Shown here piece by piece: positions 34,893 to 46,424 of a DNA stretch of 64,000 bases (its first letter is position 1; every line of letters starts with the position of its first letter). The DNA is from Myotis daubentonii (lineage: Eukaryota; Chordata; Mammalia; Chiroptera; Vespertilionidae). The stretch is taken from assembly GCF_963259705.1 (NCBI RefSeq), contig NC_081840.1:144505549-144569548 (forward strand), written 5' to 3'. Made by a program: the position numbers and the translations under genes. A model generated the notes under the pieces. The model was not told the DNA's origin. It did not search any database and was given only the letters and a program-made list of their open reading frames with translations.

Positions 34893-36384
34893 TGTTTTTT
34901 AAATCTAAAACCATGAGAACTACCTCAGTTAATGTCCCTTCTCTTTAGGATAATTGCCTCTCAACTTCTGGCTAATGTTTGATGGCTTCAAACGAATTGC
35001 ATTTTAAGATTTTTGCTGAAATGCTATATATATTTTTTTTTTTTTTGGCTGAGAGTGTCGATCTGCAGTAAGCTAATGTAGCATAACCAAAATATTTGTA
35101 TTGTGTTTTTTTTCTCTTTGGATGTCTACATAGTCTCCTTGTTTTCCCCACTAAACACAGATGAGGGAAAGGAGATGCACAGCAACATCTTCTCCCCGAT
35201 GTCCTGAAAACACTGAAATTAATGAAAGACAACATGCATTTCAGGTTTAAAAAAATTTTTATACCAGCAGGATCCTGAAATCCTATTTATGGTTAGGTAT
35301 TGTAGTTTTCATGTAAGCTTTCCTAATGTTCTGTCACAATATTTTAGGTTGATATACATTAAATTTCCCTTTCCACAGTCACACCCATTCAAAGGAGCAG
35401 GCACCTTACCAATACCTTCTTAATGGGTTATTGAATTGCTTATTTGGCCACTTAGTCATGATTTCAAATGCCTGTAACTTCACTTTGCAAAGTACACCAA
35501 ATTACTTCAACCACAATCAATCAGAATAAGTCCACATATTCTGCTAGGCAGTCTTTCAACTACAAGACATTAAGAAATGACTCTTTCCTCCATCTCATAT
35601 TTTCCATGAAGTACCTTCATATTTTTATTTAATAAAGACATTTTAAAATGAAGATACTTACTTCCTAGCTATATTATTTATCCCCTTTTACTCTTTAATT
35701 GCATAACTTAGCTTTCATGAAAATGCATTTTGCATAAAGTAATCATAAATTTCTTTGTAATTTTCGTCTCATCGTTTAATACACTTTTAAAGTCATCTGT
35801 AGTCAACTTTATCCAAAATTTTAAATAAAAATAAAAGGCAATGATATAGGACATTGCACAAATGTTATCATCTTTCATACAGATATGCCAAAGCCCTTTA
35901 CAATGTTAACCAATGTGTGCTGTGTCCAATGTCGGTTGGGTGGTGGCTCTTAGCCAGGAGAGTGCATGAGGTTCTCTTGTGATGGCTTTTAAACAAATGC
36001 AGCCAGTGTCCTAACACCTTAGGCCCTGGAATTTGGTATGCATGGATTATTAAAGAACTCTGCATATCACTGGGATGCACAGATACTTAAGAAACATGGC
36101 TTTAATCACTGGAGGATAAAGAAGAAATGGGACTTGTCTCAGTCAAGTTGAAAAAAACAACAACACTTAAAACTATATAAAATGACATGTATTTAAGAAT
36201 TGAATTTTCTGGCACAGTGTGAGAACAGTTTCATTAGGAAAATCAGAATTGATCTGTACTTTCAGGAATAGAGGAGACATGCGGAGCGGGCAGGAATGCC
36301 TGCAATGGGGAAAATTTCAGAGTACGAGCAACAGCACAGAGACTGAAATAAGCATTATTAGGCAATCAGTGCAAAGAACAAGCT
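34893..36384. other. unique-looking sequence, no gene
   Basis: No repeat family recognised. Minus-strand open frames of 60-87 codons lack domain features. 35830-36110 is of more even composition than the AT-rich flanks and could be conserved non-coding DNA, but I cannot test that. Confidence 0.4.
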
Positions 36385-36478
36385 AGTCCCCTCAAAGTAG
36401 AAACTGTTTCTACCTGTTCACTGCTTTCTACACAGTATTATCACCTGTTGAACAAACATATGAATAAATGAACAAACT
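36385..36478 (+). mobile_element. L2 LINE 3' end, diverged
   Basis: 'CTACCTGTTCACTGCTTTCT', then 'GTTGAACAAACATATGAATA' and 'AATGAACAAA' follow the L2 tail (..TTCACTGCTGTATCCC..GTTGAATGAATGAA) loosely. Confidence 0.5.
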
Positions 36479-36748
36479 AGTCAATCTATCAATAATGAGA
36501 GTGACATGTTCTCATGCTGGAGTAGTGGAAAATAGGTATGCATATTTAGAACAACATCCAATTATGGATGACCTTGAAAGCCAGCAAAGGGGTTTTTAAG
36601 AAGCGGGTCAATAAATAAAAGAATATTTGAGCTTGGTTTATCAGGGGATCAGAAGCAGGCACTAGAGGGGTTCCGCACTTGAAGAGAAGCCAGTTGAAAA
36701 TGTGCTGCAGTGATATAGGTGTGTGACTATAAGTTTTGTACTATTTTC

Positions 36749-36966
36749 TTTTCTTTTTAAAAATATGTTTTTATTGATTTTAGAGAGAGAGGAAGGGAGA
36801 GGGAGAGAGAGAGAAACATTGACGAGAGAAGAACATCGATTGGCTGCTTCCTGCAATGCTTGCCCCCCGGTGTGGATCGAGCCTGCAACCCTGCATTTGC
36901 CCTGATATCCTCTTGGTGCATGGGTCAGTGCTCAACCAACTCAGCCACAGTGGCCAGGGCTGCTGC
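36749..36966 (-). mobile_element. Ves SINE
   Basis: Tail-first: TTTTTATTGATTTTAGAGAG, GAGAGGAAGGGAGAG, ACATCGATTGGCTGCTTCCT, 'GTGGATCGAGCCTGCAACC' (box B side) and CAACTCAGCCACAGTGGCCA ending GGGC. ACTATTTTC occurs on both sides (36740-36748 and 36967-36975) as the target duplication. The overlapping open frames on both strands come from the SINE. Confidence 0.92.
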
Positions 36967-39900
36967 ACTATTTTCATTAAAAAATAATAATAATAATGAT
37001 AAAGCATTCCTACCAAATAAAGAGTGCATGTGTAGTGATAAAAAAAGTTATTCAAAGTAATTTCAAATATCACTTAGTTGTTTAGTTTAATATTGTGTGC
37101 TATCTAACTGGATGATTTTTTTTTTGCCTTTAAATTGCATTTGTTCTCTGAGTTGTTCCTCTTCTAGTCTTTCTTCATCCTCTCATTCCTATTCCCTTAT
37201 TTTGGGGCTTTCCCTCCTTAAATATATTTAGCTAAAAAGACCATCTACTAGAAAATTCTAGTTGCTGAAAATTTTATTATAATTTGCTACGTTCTATCTG
37301 CATGGCATTAAAAAATTCAATTTAGACTTTAATATTTTAGAATTGACTTACCCTAGTTAGAGTGAGAGTGTAAGTATAAAAATGAAACATCAAAATGTTG
37401 CTTTAAAAAAATACAAGATGTTAATGTTCTTAGATACTTGTTTAAGCATATACTATACATAGTTAAGTTAGTTTAGCCAGAAATTTTCATCTGTGACTTG
37501 AAACATTTTTTTAAAGTCTGAACAATATTTCCTAATTTTTGCCTTAAGATATATTTCATAGACTGTTTCTTCACCCATGTTTAATTAGCTTGTCATAAAA
37601 CTCTAGCGATATGACTTAATGTGTATATTTGCAGAACTACAGGTATTGCATAAGCTGAGACTAGGCAAAATAATGACCATACACTCATATTATACAATAT
37701 TTATGATATATAGAATGAAAGCTATGAGGCAAGTTTAAAAAAACATAATTAGCAGAACTTTAATTGATGGGACTATAAAAGAAAAAAAGAAATCTAAGCT
37801 ACAGAATATCCCCAACCCCACCATTACCTGAAGCATGACTGAGGAAATACTAAGACAAGAAAACAAAATATAAGTCCATCTCCCAGATAATTAGATACTT
37901 AAGGGAGTCACATTCATCCTTTCAGGCCAATGGGGGAATGATGTAACTAATTCAAGGAATTACCGTCCATCCTAATGGACTAAATGGGTGCAGGAAGGAT
38001 ACATTGCCTCCGCTTTGCATTACCAGGAAGTTTCAACTACAGTGAAAATCTATTCATCAGGGGAGCAGAAAACTTGTATTATTATGGCTTAGGGTCGTCT
38101 GGAAGCAATGAGAATTTTTTTTTTCTTAAGAAAGCAAAAAAAAAAAAAAAAAGTCTAATGTATAATTATTGCTGGATTTGAATGGGCCAAAATGCCCTTA
38201 GAAAGAGAAATTAAGGGTTTCCAATGGACAAAAAAATATCTACCGCCTAAAAGCTGAACTGCATCAGGGATCACTGGATATGCTCCGCACCATCACCAAT
38301 AACCCTTGTGCTTGTTTTGACACCTCCATGGATTAAACAATTAACCTTTGAAAATCCATGGTTATTTGAAAACGAAGCTTTCTTTTTACGTAGTCTTAGA
38401 TGAGACGTGGAGAAAATGGTTTGGCGCATAAGAGCTACATTAGCTTGAACGTTTGCATGTTTCTGTTCAAGTATAGGCATCTATCAAGGATTCAAACCAA
38501 AGTGGAAGAAGAATTTAAATCATGCATGGATCTTAGAGACAGAGAGAGACATCTACTGGTCCATTCATTACCAATCCCCAGCACCTCCCCCGCCACAGTA
38601 ATTAATGTAATGTTTTCTCTCTCTACAGCTGACAGCCAAGAGCATAATTAGAGCCTAATAAAACACGGGAAAGTCACAAATGCAAAGTGGAGTAAACAGT
38701 AAACAGTGAGGGAAGAGGAATCCAGGGGTGTGATGGCTGGGTAATGCCTTAGATAAACTGTGTGCACATTGACACTGTCACGCTCTCGGCAGCCCCAAGT
38801 GTGCTGGTAGCCCGGTGCAGACAGACAGCTCGAATTAATCCCAAGAGGAGTGCATGACAGGCGAGTGAAGCAGACAATTAGAATGAAGGAGGAAATTGGA
38901 AATGGCAAAGGTGTGAACATATGTCAAATTACAACTAAATGATAAATTACAATTCTGTCATTGGAATAAGCGGTAATTAAGAAAGATTTCAGCTATCCCT
39001 CTTGGAAAAAAAAAAAAAAAGAGAGAGAGAGAATCACATTTTTTTCTTTCCCAGTTTAGATTTGTTTGCTGAATCGCTTCCATCCGTCTCACACATGGGG
39101 CTGATCTTCCCGACTTTGGGGCTGCATTATTTGTGTACATTAAGGATAATTCTTTTCTTTCCTCTTCCCCATTTTCCCGACTGGCAGAATGATAGTGTCA
39201 AAATGAGCAGGAAGCTGATAGTATCTCATATAAAAACCTGCACTGAGGTTTAAAAAAAAAAAAAGAGGGTTGCTGCTGAAGCTGCTGCTGCACTCTAATT
39301 ATTTTAAACAAGCACTGCACAGTCCAGCTGACAATTAGGAAAGTCTGCTTTATGGCTTGGGGGATTCACATGAAACCTCATAATCTCTGTATACACGTCC
39401 TTCTCGCTTAGACACTAATGAATGTGGGTGGGGTTTCTTGGCAGTCTTCGGCCACTTAACCACAATTTAAAACAGCTGTGTCATTATCATGAGCGTTTTG
39501 AATCCAGCATCCCATTCCAATTTAGAGTTTGTAGCACCTGTGGTTGGTTACAACCTCTGGGACCAAGGCAGGGAAAGGACAGAAGCAAAAATGCAGCGCT
39601 GGCAAAGGCAGCCCCCGAGAGGGCTCGGGTCCCACGGGGCACCGCGTTCCAGGACACGGAGGAGGGCGGCATCGCACAAAGGCGAGTCTCCCGTGTAAAC
39701 ACGAGGCGCCCTGTGCAGGGAGGTGCTCTTCAGCGGAGCCAAGCCAGCAGAGACTAGTTTTCAACTCCTTAGCAAAGCAGACACGTTCTCTTACAGAACC
39801 CTGGCATAGGAAAGGGGGGAAGAACGTGACAATGAGAAGGGCCATGCAGGTCCTGGTGCCAAGGTGACGATCTTTGAAAATTTAGCACCTTTCAAAACAG

Positions 39901-41835
39901 AATTTTATCTGATCATTTTCTACCTGTTAGTGGGTGAAACTGGTAATTGTAGAAATGCAGCAACGATCACAATAATAGTCATAGTAGTGATTTACGTGAG
40001 GATTTGGACTGAAATAAAATGTCTTGGCAAGATAAGCAACACATCCACCACATGCTCTTCTGATATAAGGGAGGATCAGCTAAAGCTAAATTTTCTCTGC
40101 ATTATACATGCTTTTGCAAGTGCTTATAACATTAAATAGCTACAGTCTTATACTTACAGAATGAGGCAATGCTATTATTTAGTGTCTAAAAAAGGGAGAC
40201 TGAAATAGTGAAAGTCCTCTTAGAATATGCAAATATTTACATCATTCCTTTCTCACCCTCCCTGTAGGGCAAAAAGGAGACAAATATCCAAAAAGGTAAA
40301 TAAAATGCTCTCACAGAGAGGTCAGAAGCCCCAATGATCTTCCGGGATAAATCAATTTCTAGCAGCTGCGGCCAGATATTGTAGTTCAAGGCCTTGAAAG
40401 TTTAATTGGGGAAGCATGTTAAAAGTTAAAGGGCCAGAGTGATGTTAATTACATGAGGTTTTCCTTGTAGAAAATCTTCCTGGCACAGTGCCACCGTCCC
40501 TCTTTCTTAGATAAGGGTAGAGAAGTGCCTGGGTAGGCACTTCCCTATTTTGACAAGGTTTATTTTAAAAACAGTTTTTTGCAGTCATCTGTATGCTTCA
40601 CAAGTAATAGAGCTGAATGTGTTCATTTATTATGTTCATAGTACAGTTTAGGTTAAGAAGCCTCTGACATCGTATGCCAGGATGCCAGAAGGGTCCAAGC
40701 ATGGAACAAATTAAGAGCTGGGTTTCAATTCTTTCTCCTCCCCGATTCCCCCACTCCACCCAGGAATAGAAGTTCTCTAGGAAGCATGAATATAGGAGTG
40801 CAGACTAAAAATAATATTGGACTTTTAATCCAATCAGGATGAAATATTTATAAAATATAACTTGACAAAATGTAATTAAATATTCATTAAATATGATGCA
40901 ATTGATTAATTGTCTACATAATAAAAGTTGAATGGAGAATGATGTCAGTCTTCAGATTGTTTACTCTGTAAATACAGGAAAAAAGCAAATCTGAACATGA
41001 GAAATCATTTTCCCAAACATATAGCATTCCACATTCAGTTTATTTTCAAGAGACATTTATTATGTGTTTATTAAAGCTACAGACATGAAATGAGATTTCT
41101 CAATGTTAATGGTAGAGCATAAGCTCCTTTCATGAAATAATGTATATGAAGTCAGTTGGAAAATTATGTTTTTTAATAGCAAGTTAAGTTTTCACATTTG
41201 CCACGTCTGCAACAACTTTCCAAAGAGAAGACTTGTTTTAATAAACATAAGAGGCTATCGAAATTGTTGTGTTGGCAAAGGATGCTGTTCTAATACATGT
41301 TGGTTTAATATAGACTTTACATATGGATGCTATTTATACAGCACTTTTCCCAAGGATACTCCACCTATAATCTACATGAGATCTGGGCAGGTACAGAAAC
41401 CTGCATTTTGGACAAGCATTCCAGGTGTCTGGCATGCAGACTGGGACCCTTCTTTGCTGAGGGCCAGCTATTTTGCTCTAGTATTCACTCTCATGCCAAT
41501 GGGGATTCAAAACATGGGCTTTGGCTAAAGGCTGGCCTGGGTGTGCACAGGATAAGTCTCTGCAATGCCTAGAAATAATCATTTGATGTTAGGTTGATTG
41601 ATGAATGGTGACACCAAAAATTATAACCAGCCTGAGACCTTGCTAAGCTATTGGACTATTCAATAGAAGTCTGGAAAGTCCATAGTGTAGGTGCCAGAAA
41701 AAAAACACCTAGAACTAAGTTCAAAACTGATATAGAGCCATCAAAATAAATAAGAAACAAAGAGTGACATGACAAAAATATTCGCCAGTAATCTAACTGC
41801 CCACCATCATACAACTGCACACTGTTTACAATAAG
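36967..41835. other. longest repeat-poor stretch of the window, no gene
   Basis: Little here matches transposons I know. It includes an (AAT)n at 36983-36998, A runs at 38137-38152 and 39006-39020, a moderately GC-rich block at 38740-38920 and a CpG-rich patch at 39570-39725 (both discussed under findings). Open frames reach 111-120 codons (39422-39757, 41166-41528) but overlap on several frames or lack domains, so I do not call them genes. Confidence 0.5.
39570..39725. other. small CpG-rich patch
   Basis: About 155 bp with at least ten CpGs (for example CCCCCGAGAGGGCTCGGGTC, CACGGGGCACCGCGTTCC, ACACGAGGCGCC) in otherwise CpG-poor AT-rich DNA. Five overlapping open frames of 64-111 codons cross it, which reflects GC-rich composition. 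It does not look like a Helitron. It may be a small CpG island, a CpG-rich exon remnant or chance. Confidence 0.5.
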
Positions 41836-42391
41836 GGGTGAGCAAACCACACCCCACAGGCATGCCACCTGTTTTTTAAAATAAAGTTTATTGCAACATA
41901 GCCATGCTCAGTTGTTTAAACATCTTGTGTTGCTTCTGTCAAACTACAAAAGCAGTGTTAGATAGTTATGGCAAATATTGTCTACTAGAGGCCTGGTGCA
42001 CGAGATTCATGCACTGGGAGCAGGGTGGGGGAGGGTCCCTCAGCCCCACCTGCACCCTCTCACAGTCTGGGACCCCTCGGGGGATGTCCGGCTGCCAGCT
42101 GTCTGACATCCTTAGTGCTGCCGTGGAGGCGGGAGAGGATCCCACCACCGCCACTGCACTCGCCAGCCATGAGCCCGGCTTTTGGCTGAGCAGCGGTCCC
42201 CCTGTGGGAGAGCACTGACCATCATGGGACAGCTCCTGAGTTGAGTGTCTGATCCCTGGTGGTCAATGCGCATCATAGTTGCCACTCATTCCACTGTTCA
42301 GTCGATTTGCATATTAGCCTTTTATTATGTAGGATCCCACAACCTAAAATTGTCAGTATCTAGCCCTTTAAGAAAACATTTGCCAACCACA
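41836..42391. mobile_element. old Charlie-type hAT MITE split by a Helitron
   Basis: The left part 41836-41984 ('GGGGTGAGCAAACCACACC', 'AAAATAAAGTTTATTGCAAC', 'TGGCAAATATTGTC') and right part 42335-42391 ('CAACCTAAAATTGTCAG', 'TAGCCCTTTAAG', 'TTTGCCAACCACAG') join into one element when the Helitron at 41985-42334 is removed. It is the same family as 33747-33955, in opposite orientation. Confidence 0.82.
41985..42334 (-). mobile_element. Helitron (HeliBat type), B2-like, 350 bp
   Basis: Read on minus: TCCTACATAATAAAAGGC, TAATATGCAAATCGAC, an interior related to module B2 (including a decayed CCACCAGGG motif), 3' hairpin GTGCATGAATCTCGTGCAC and AGGCCTCTAG. Flanks are A (41984) and T (42335). 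It sits inside an old hAT MITE, so it is the younger element. Confidence 0.94.
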
Positions 42392-43164
42392 GATCTAGAC
42401 TCACTACAGTATATTACCATAATGTATAGCATATGATAAAAATTCATAGACATGCAAATATGCAAGAATGTGACTGAAGCTCAACAAAAAAGAAGTCAGT
42501 AGTGAAAGACCTTGAGATACCCAGAGACTAGATTAGTCATTAAAAACTTTTAAAGCAGTTATTATAGGAATCAACAGAAGCTTGTAGAAAAAGGTTGTCA
42601 TAATGAATCTTAATCAAGAAAGGGACAGCTGAAAATTTTCATATAAAAAAGTACAATATTTGAAGTAACATGTCCACCAAGGAGGTTGAACAGAAGACGG
42701 AAGCCTAAGGAAAACAGAATTACTGAGCTTAAAGACAGATGAATAAAAATTAACCAAGATAAAAAAAAAGACAGGAAACAGATTAAAAAAGAAAATTCCA
42801 GGGATCTATGGCATAATATCAAGCAGTCTAATACAGGTATAATCCAAAACCCAGAAGGATATGAAGTTGTGAATTTTCCAGATCTTGGGGGTTGAGGGGC
42901 AGGGGAGAAAACTTGCAGATCCAAGAACCTCTGAAAACCTAAGATAAACACTTAACCAACCACATCCAGGTAAATATTAGTAAATATGATGGAAGCTGCA
43001 AATAAAGAGAAAAATAATATCCCATTCATGAGAAAAAGAGACATTTTCCATAAAAGGTAGCAATAATGTAAATAAAACAGGCTTTTTACTCTAGAGAACA
43101 GAAACTAGAAGACAATACAAAAAAAGTACTGAAATAAAAGCATGATTTTGAGGCCATCACTTTA

Positions 43165-43361
43165 CTTTTTTAAATATATTTTATTGATTTTTTACAGAGA
43201 GGAATTTACAGAGAGGAAGGGAGAGGGATAGAGAGTTAGAAACATTGATCAGCTGCCTCATGCACGCCCCCTACTGGGGATGTGCCCTTGACCGGAATCG
43301 AACCTGGGACCTTTCAGTCCTCAGGCTGACGCTCTATCCACTGAGCCAAACCGGTTAGGGC
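43165..43361 (-). mobile_element. Ves SINE with a 14-bp internal duplication
   Basis: Tail-first: AATATATTTTATTGATTTTT, GAAACATTGATCAGCTGCC, GACCGGAATCGAACCTGGG and CACTGAGCCAAACCGGTTAG ending GGGC. The 14-bp duplication AGGCCATCACTTTA flanks it (43151-43164 and 43363-43376). TTTACAGAGAGGAA occurs twice in a row near 43190-43217. The same layout is not present in the other copies here. Confidence 0.95.
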
Positions 43362-43412
43362 AAGGCCATCACTTTATATCTTGCAAATAATTCCTCAAAA
43401 AATAAGGTTAAA

Positions 43413-43624
43413 TGGCCCTGCACAGTGTGGCTAAGTTGGTTGAGCATCTTCCCATGTACAGAGAGGTCACTGGTTCAATTCTGTGTTAGGGTACATGCAT
43501 GGGGGTGGGTTCAATCCCCAGTAGGGGGCAGGCAGGAGGCAACCAATTGATGTTTCTCTCTCTCTCCCTCTCCTTTCCTCTCTCTCTCTAAAAAAATCAA
43601 TCAAAACATAATTTTAAAAATAAT
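43413..43624 (+). mobile_element. Ves SINE
   Basis: GGCCCTGCACAGTGTGGCTA, GTTCAATTCTGTGTTAGGG (box B), GGAGGCAACCAATTGATG, a CT tract and an AAATCAATCAAAA tail. Target duplication AATAAGGTTAAA is perfect (43401-43412 and 43625-43636). It lies 50 bp from an opposite-strand SINE, a head-to-head pair that could fold as an inverted repeat in RNA. Confidence 0.95.
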
Positions 43625-43709
43625 AATAAGGTTAAAGGTAAACTACACTAGATGCAACTTGGACCTATAAGAAGAAATAAAGAACAATGGGAATGGGAAA
43701 TATAAAATA

Positions 43710-44481
43710 CTAGAGGCCCGGTGCACAAAATTCCTGCATGGGGATGGGAGGGGTCCCTCAGCTTGGCCTGCACCCTCTCCAATCCAGGACCCCTCAGAAG
43801 ATGTCTGACCATCTCTTGCAATCTGGGACCGCTGGCTCCTAACTGCTCACCTGCCTGCCTGCCTGATCACTCCTAACCCCTCTGCCTTCCTGCCTGATCT
43901 CCCCTAACTGCTCCCCTGCTGGCCTGACCTCCCCTAACCGCCTCTGCCTTGCCCCATACCCAGGACCCAGGATTCCCTCCTCTGGCCAGTTGCAGGCACC
44001 TGGGACCCGGGCTTCTCTCCCTCTGGCCAGCTGCAGGCACCCAGGACCCAGGTCAGCTTCACCAGGGCTGGCCGCTGCTGCAGGGGACCATAGGCGTGTG
44101 ACTACACCTGGGTTGCAGCTGCAGTGGCTGGCGCCCGGGACTTCGGAGCAGGTGGCTTGTCCCTCTCCCTGGCTACAGGTGCAGGCACAGCCATTGGAGC
44201 CCAGGACTGAGGGACGTGCGGCTTGTCCCTCTCTCGGGCCACAGCCTTGCTGGTCCCCATTCCTCTCTAGTGAGCTTATTTGTGCCTTGCTGGTCACCAT
44301 TCCTCTCTAGTGAGCTTATTTGTGCCTGGCTGGTCCCCATTCCTCTCTTGCAAGCTCATTTGTATCTGGCTGGTCCCCATTCCTCTCTCCCCAGTGTTGA
44401 GTGTCAGTGTTGAGAGCCATTACTGCGTTAGGGTATGAGGGCATGATGACCATTTGCATATTAGCTCTTTATTATATAGGA
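43710..44481 (-). mobile_element. Helitron (HeliBat type) with unusual interior
   Basis: Read on minus it starts TCCTATATAATAAAGAGCTA and ends at hairpin-like GCAGGAATTTTGTGCAC and GGGCCTCTAG, with A (43709) and T (44482) flanks. The 3' third matches the minisatellite Helitrons (CAGTTAGGGGAGATCAGGC). The middle 400 bp is GC-rich, unlike the other copies, and includes a 40-bp tandem repeat. A 153-codon minus-strand frame (43839-44300) spans both parts. It has no recognisable domain and is Gly/Ala/Glu/Gln-rich, as repeats would give. Captured host DNA is possible. Confidence 0.9.
44245..44392 (-). repeat. 40-bp tandem repeat, 4 copies, in Helitron
   Basis: GCTGGTCCCCATTCCTCTCT (once GCTGGTCACCAT) recurs at 44249, 44289, 44329 and 44369, an exact 40-bp period, near the Helitron's 5' end. 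Confidence 0.95.
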
Positions 44482-46272
44482 TTATCATTTTACATTTAAT
44501 TCCATTAAGAGACACTGATTATTTAAAGTAAAATTTATAACATTGCATTTTGATATTAGTAACATATATAGACATGTGATAGTCAAAGGATGAAATTATA
44601 ATGCATAATATAAATTGGTATATAGTGAAATATAGTAAATTATTCTTACCACTGAGAATACTGTATTAAGTTAGAGTTTCAATTCCCAGGGTAAATGTAA
44701 AATGGTAGCACAAAGACAAACCACAATAGAGTAATCAAAGAAAATCCTGAAAACATTTTATTAAATAAAATTAAAGATAAAAAGTGAGGAATTAAAAATA
44801 AAATCAGATGGAAAACTAGAAAAATAATAACAAAAAGATATTCTTAAGTACAAACAAACAATTATAATAAGTGTAAATGGACTATATTCTACAATTAAAG
44901 TGCAAGACAGAGAGAGTGGATTTTTTAAAAGACCCAACTGTATTTTTTTATTTAAAAAAAACACACTTAAATTCAAATATAAAATAAGTTGGAAGTAAAG
45001 TGTTGTAAACAGATTTACCATACAGTTAATAAGCATAAGAAAAGTCGGGTTGCTTTGTAAATACAATATAAAATACTTTAGGTACAGAAGTATCACTACA
45101 GATGGACAAGAAACATTTTTACATGTCAATCTGAGAAAGACTGCATATTTCTAAGAGTGCATGAACTTAAAAACAGTGCTTTAAAACACATGAAGGAAAA
45201 TAATGACAGAACTAAATGGAGAAATGCACCAATACACAAAGACAGTTGGAGTATTTAACACTCCTAGCTTTTAAATTAATAGAATAAGGAAGTGTAATTG
45301 TTGATAATATTGAATATTTGAACAATACTACCAACAACATGACCTAATTAAAACATTGCAATCAGTAATTACAGAATACACATATTTTTCAGTGCACATG
45401 GGATATTTTAAGTGATAGATCATGTGTTGGCTCAAAAAAATGAGCATCAATAAATTTTAACACTTTGAAATATTACAGAATATGTCCTCTTTCCAAAATG
45501 TTATTAAATTATAAACAAGTGGCAACAATATGTTTAGAAAACCTAAAATATTTGGCAATTAAGACCTGTGCTAATAAATAACATGGACCAAAAGAAGTAA
45601 CCTGAAAAACACATTTCCACAAAATCAAGGCCAGAGTTTTTGCTTTTACCATTTCCAATTCAACATGGAGGTCTTCACAGTGTAATAGGGCAAGAAAACA
45701 AAATAAAAGTCATAAACATTTAAATAAAAAGTTAAACTTTTCTTTATTCACGTACAATGTTATTAGTACAGAAATCATTGTATATTATCTTTGTAGTAAA
45801 TGTAAGAAAACATACAACAACACTGCTAGAACAAAAAAAGTCGATTTTGCAGGTTTGGAAGTACAAGATTAGTATTAAAAATCAATTGTATTTGGGAAGT
45901 TAAATACTAAATTTTTATTTAGAATTAAATCAAAAGATAAATATAAAAATGTTATGAAAAGAAATGTTATGAGACCTAAATAAATAGAAAAATATATCAT
46001 TATTATGATTGGAAAATTTAATTTTGTTAAGGTATTTTCTCCAAATTGGTTGGTAGATTGAAGGCAACCTCCATCAAAATTCCAAAAATTAGTTTGTTTG
46101 TGTATGTGTGTTTACATGTGTAAATTGACCATTTATTTCTAAAATTCACATGGAAATGCAAAGGTTATAGAATAGCCAGGTAAATCTTGAAAAGAAGAAT
46201 AAAGTTATAGTTCATACACTGGCCATTTCAAGCCTTATTATAAAGCTACAGTTACCAAGCAACATGATACTA

Positions 46273-46424
46273 GTAGAGGCCCAAGCATGAAATTCGTGCA
46301 AGGGGCTCGGCCCCCGCAGCCCTGGCTTTGTCTGGAAGGTTGTCTGCACGGCCATCCAGAAGGTCTCTGGATGGTCGTTCTGCTGTTGGGTCTAATAAGC
46401 ATCTTAGGTCTTTACTATATAGGA
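46273..46424 (-). mobile_element. short Helitron (HeliBat type), 152 bp
   Basis: Read on minus it starts TCCTATATAGTAAAGACC and ends TGCACGAATTTCATGCTTGG, then GCCTCTAC (CTAG changed to CTAC). Flanks are A and T. The interior, 'GACCATCCAGAGACCTTCTG' and 'GATGGCCGTGCAGACAACC', is a tiny inverted-repeat-rich core. It interrupts ORF2 of the decayed L1. Confidence 0.88.

Noticed and set aside
39422..39867. Gene in the CpG-rich patch
   Set aside because: Five overlapping frames open by composition, no splice structure or domain that I can support; reported as a CpG patch only.
43839..44300. 153-codon frame as a captured gene
   Set aside because: Low-complexity composition and overlap with Helitron family sequence. 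Kept only as a finding about the interior, not as a CDS.
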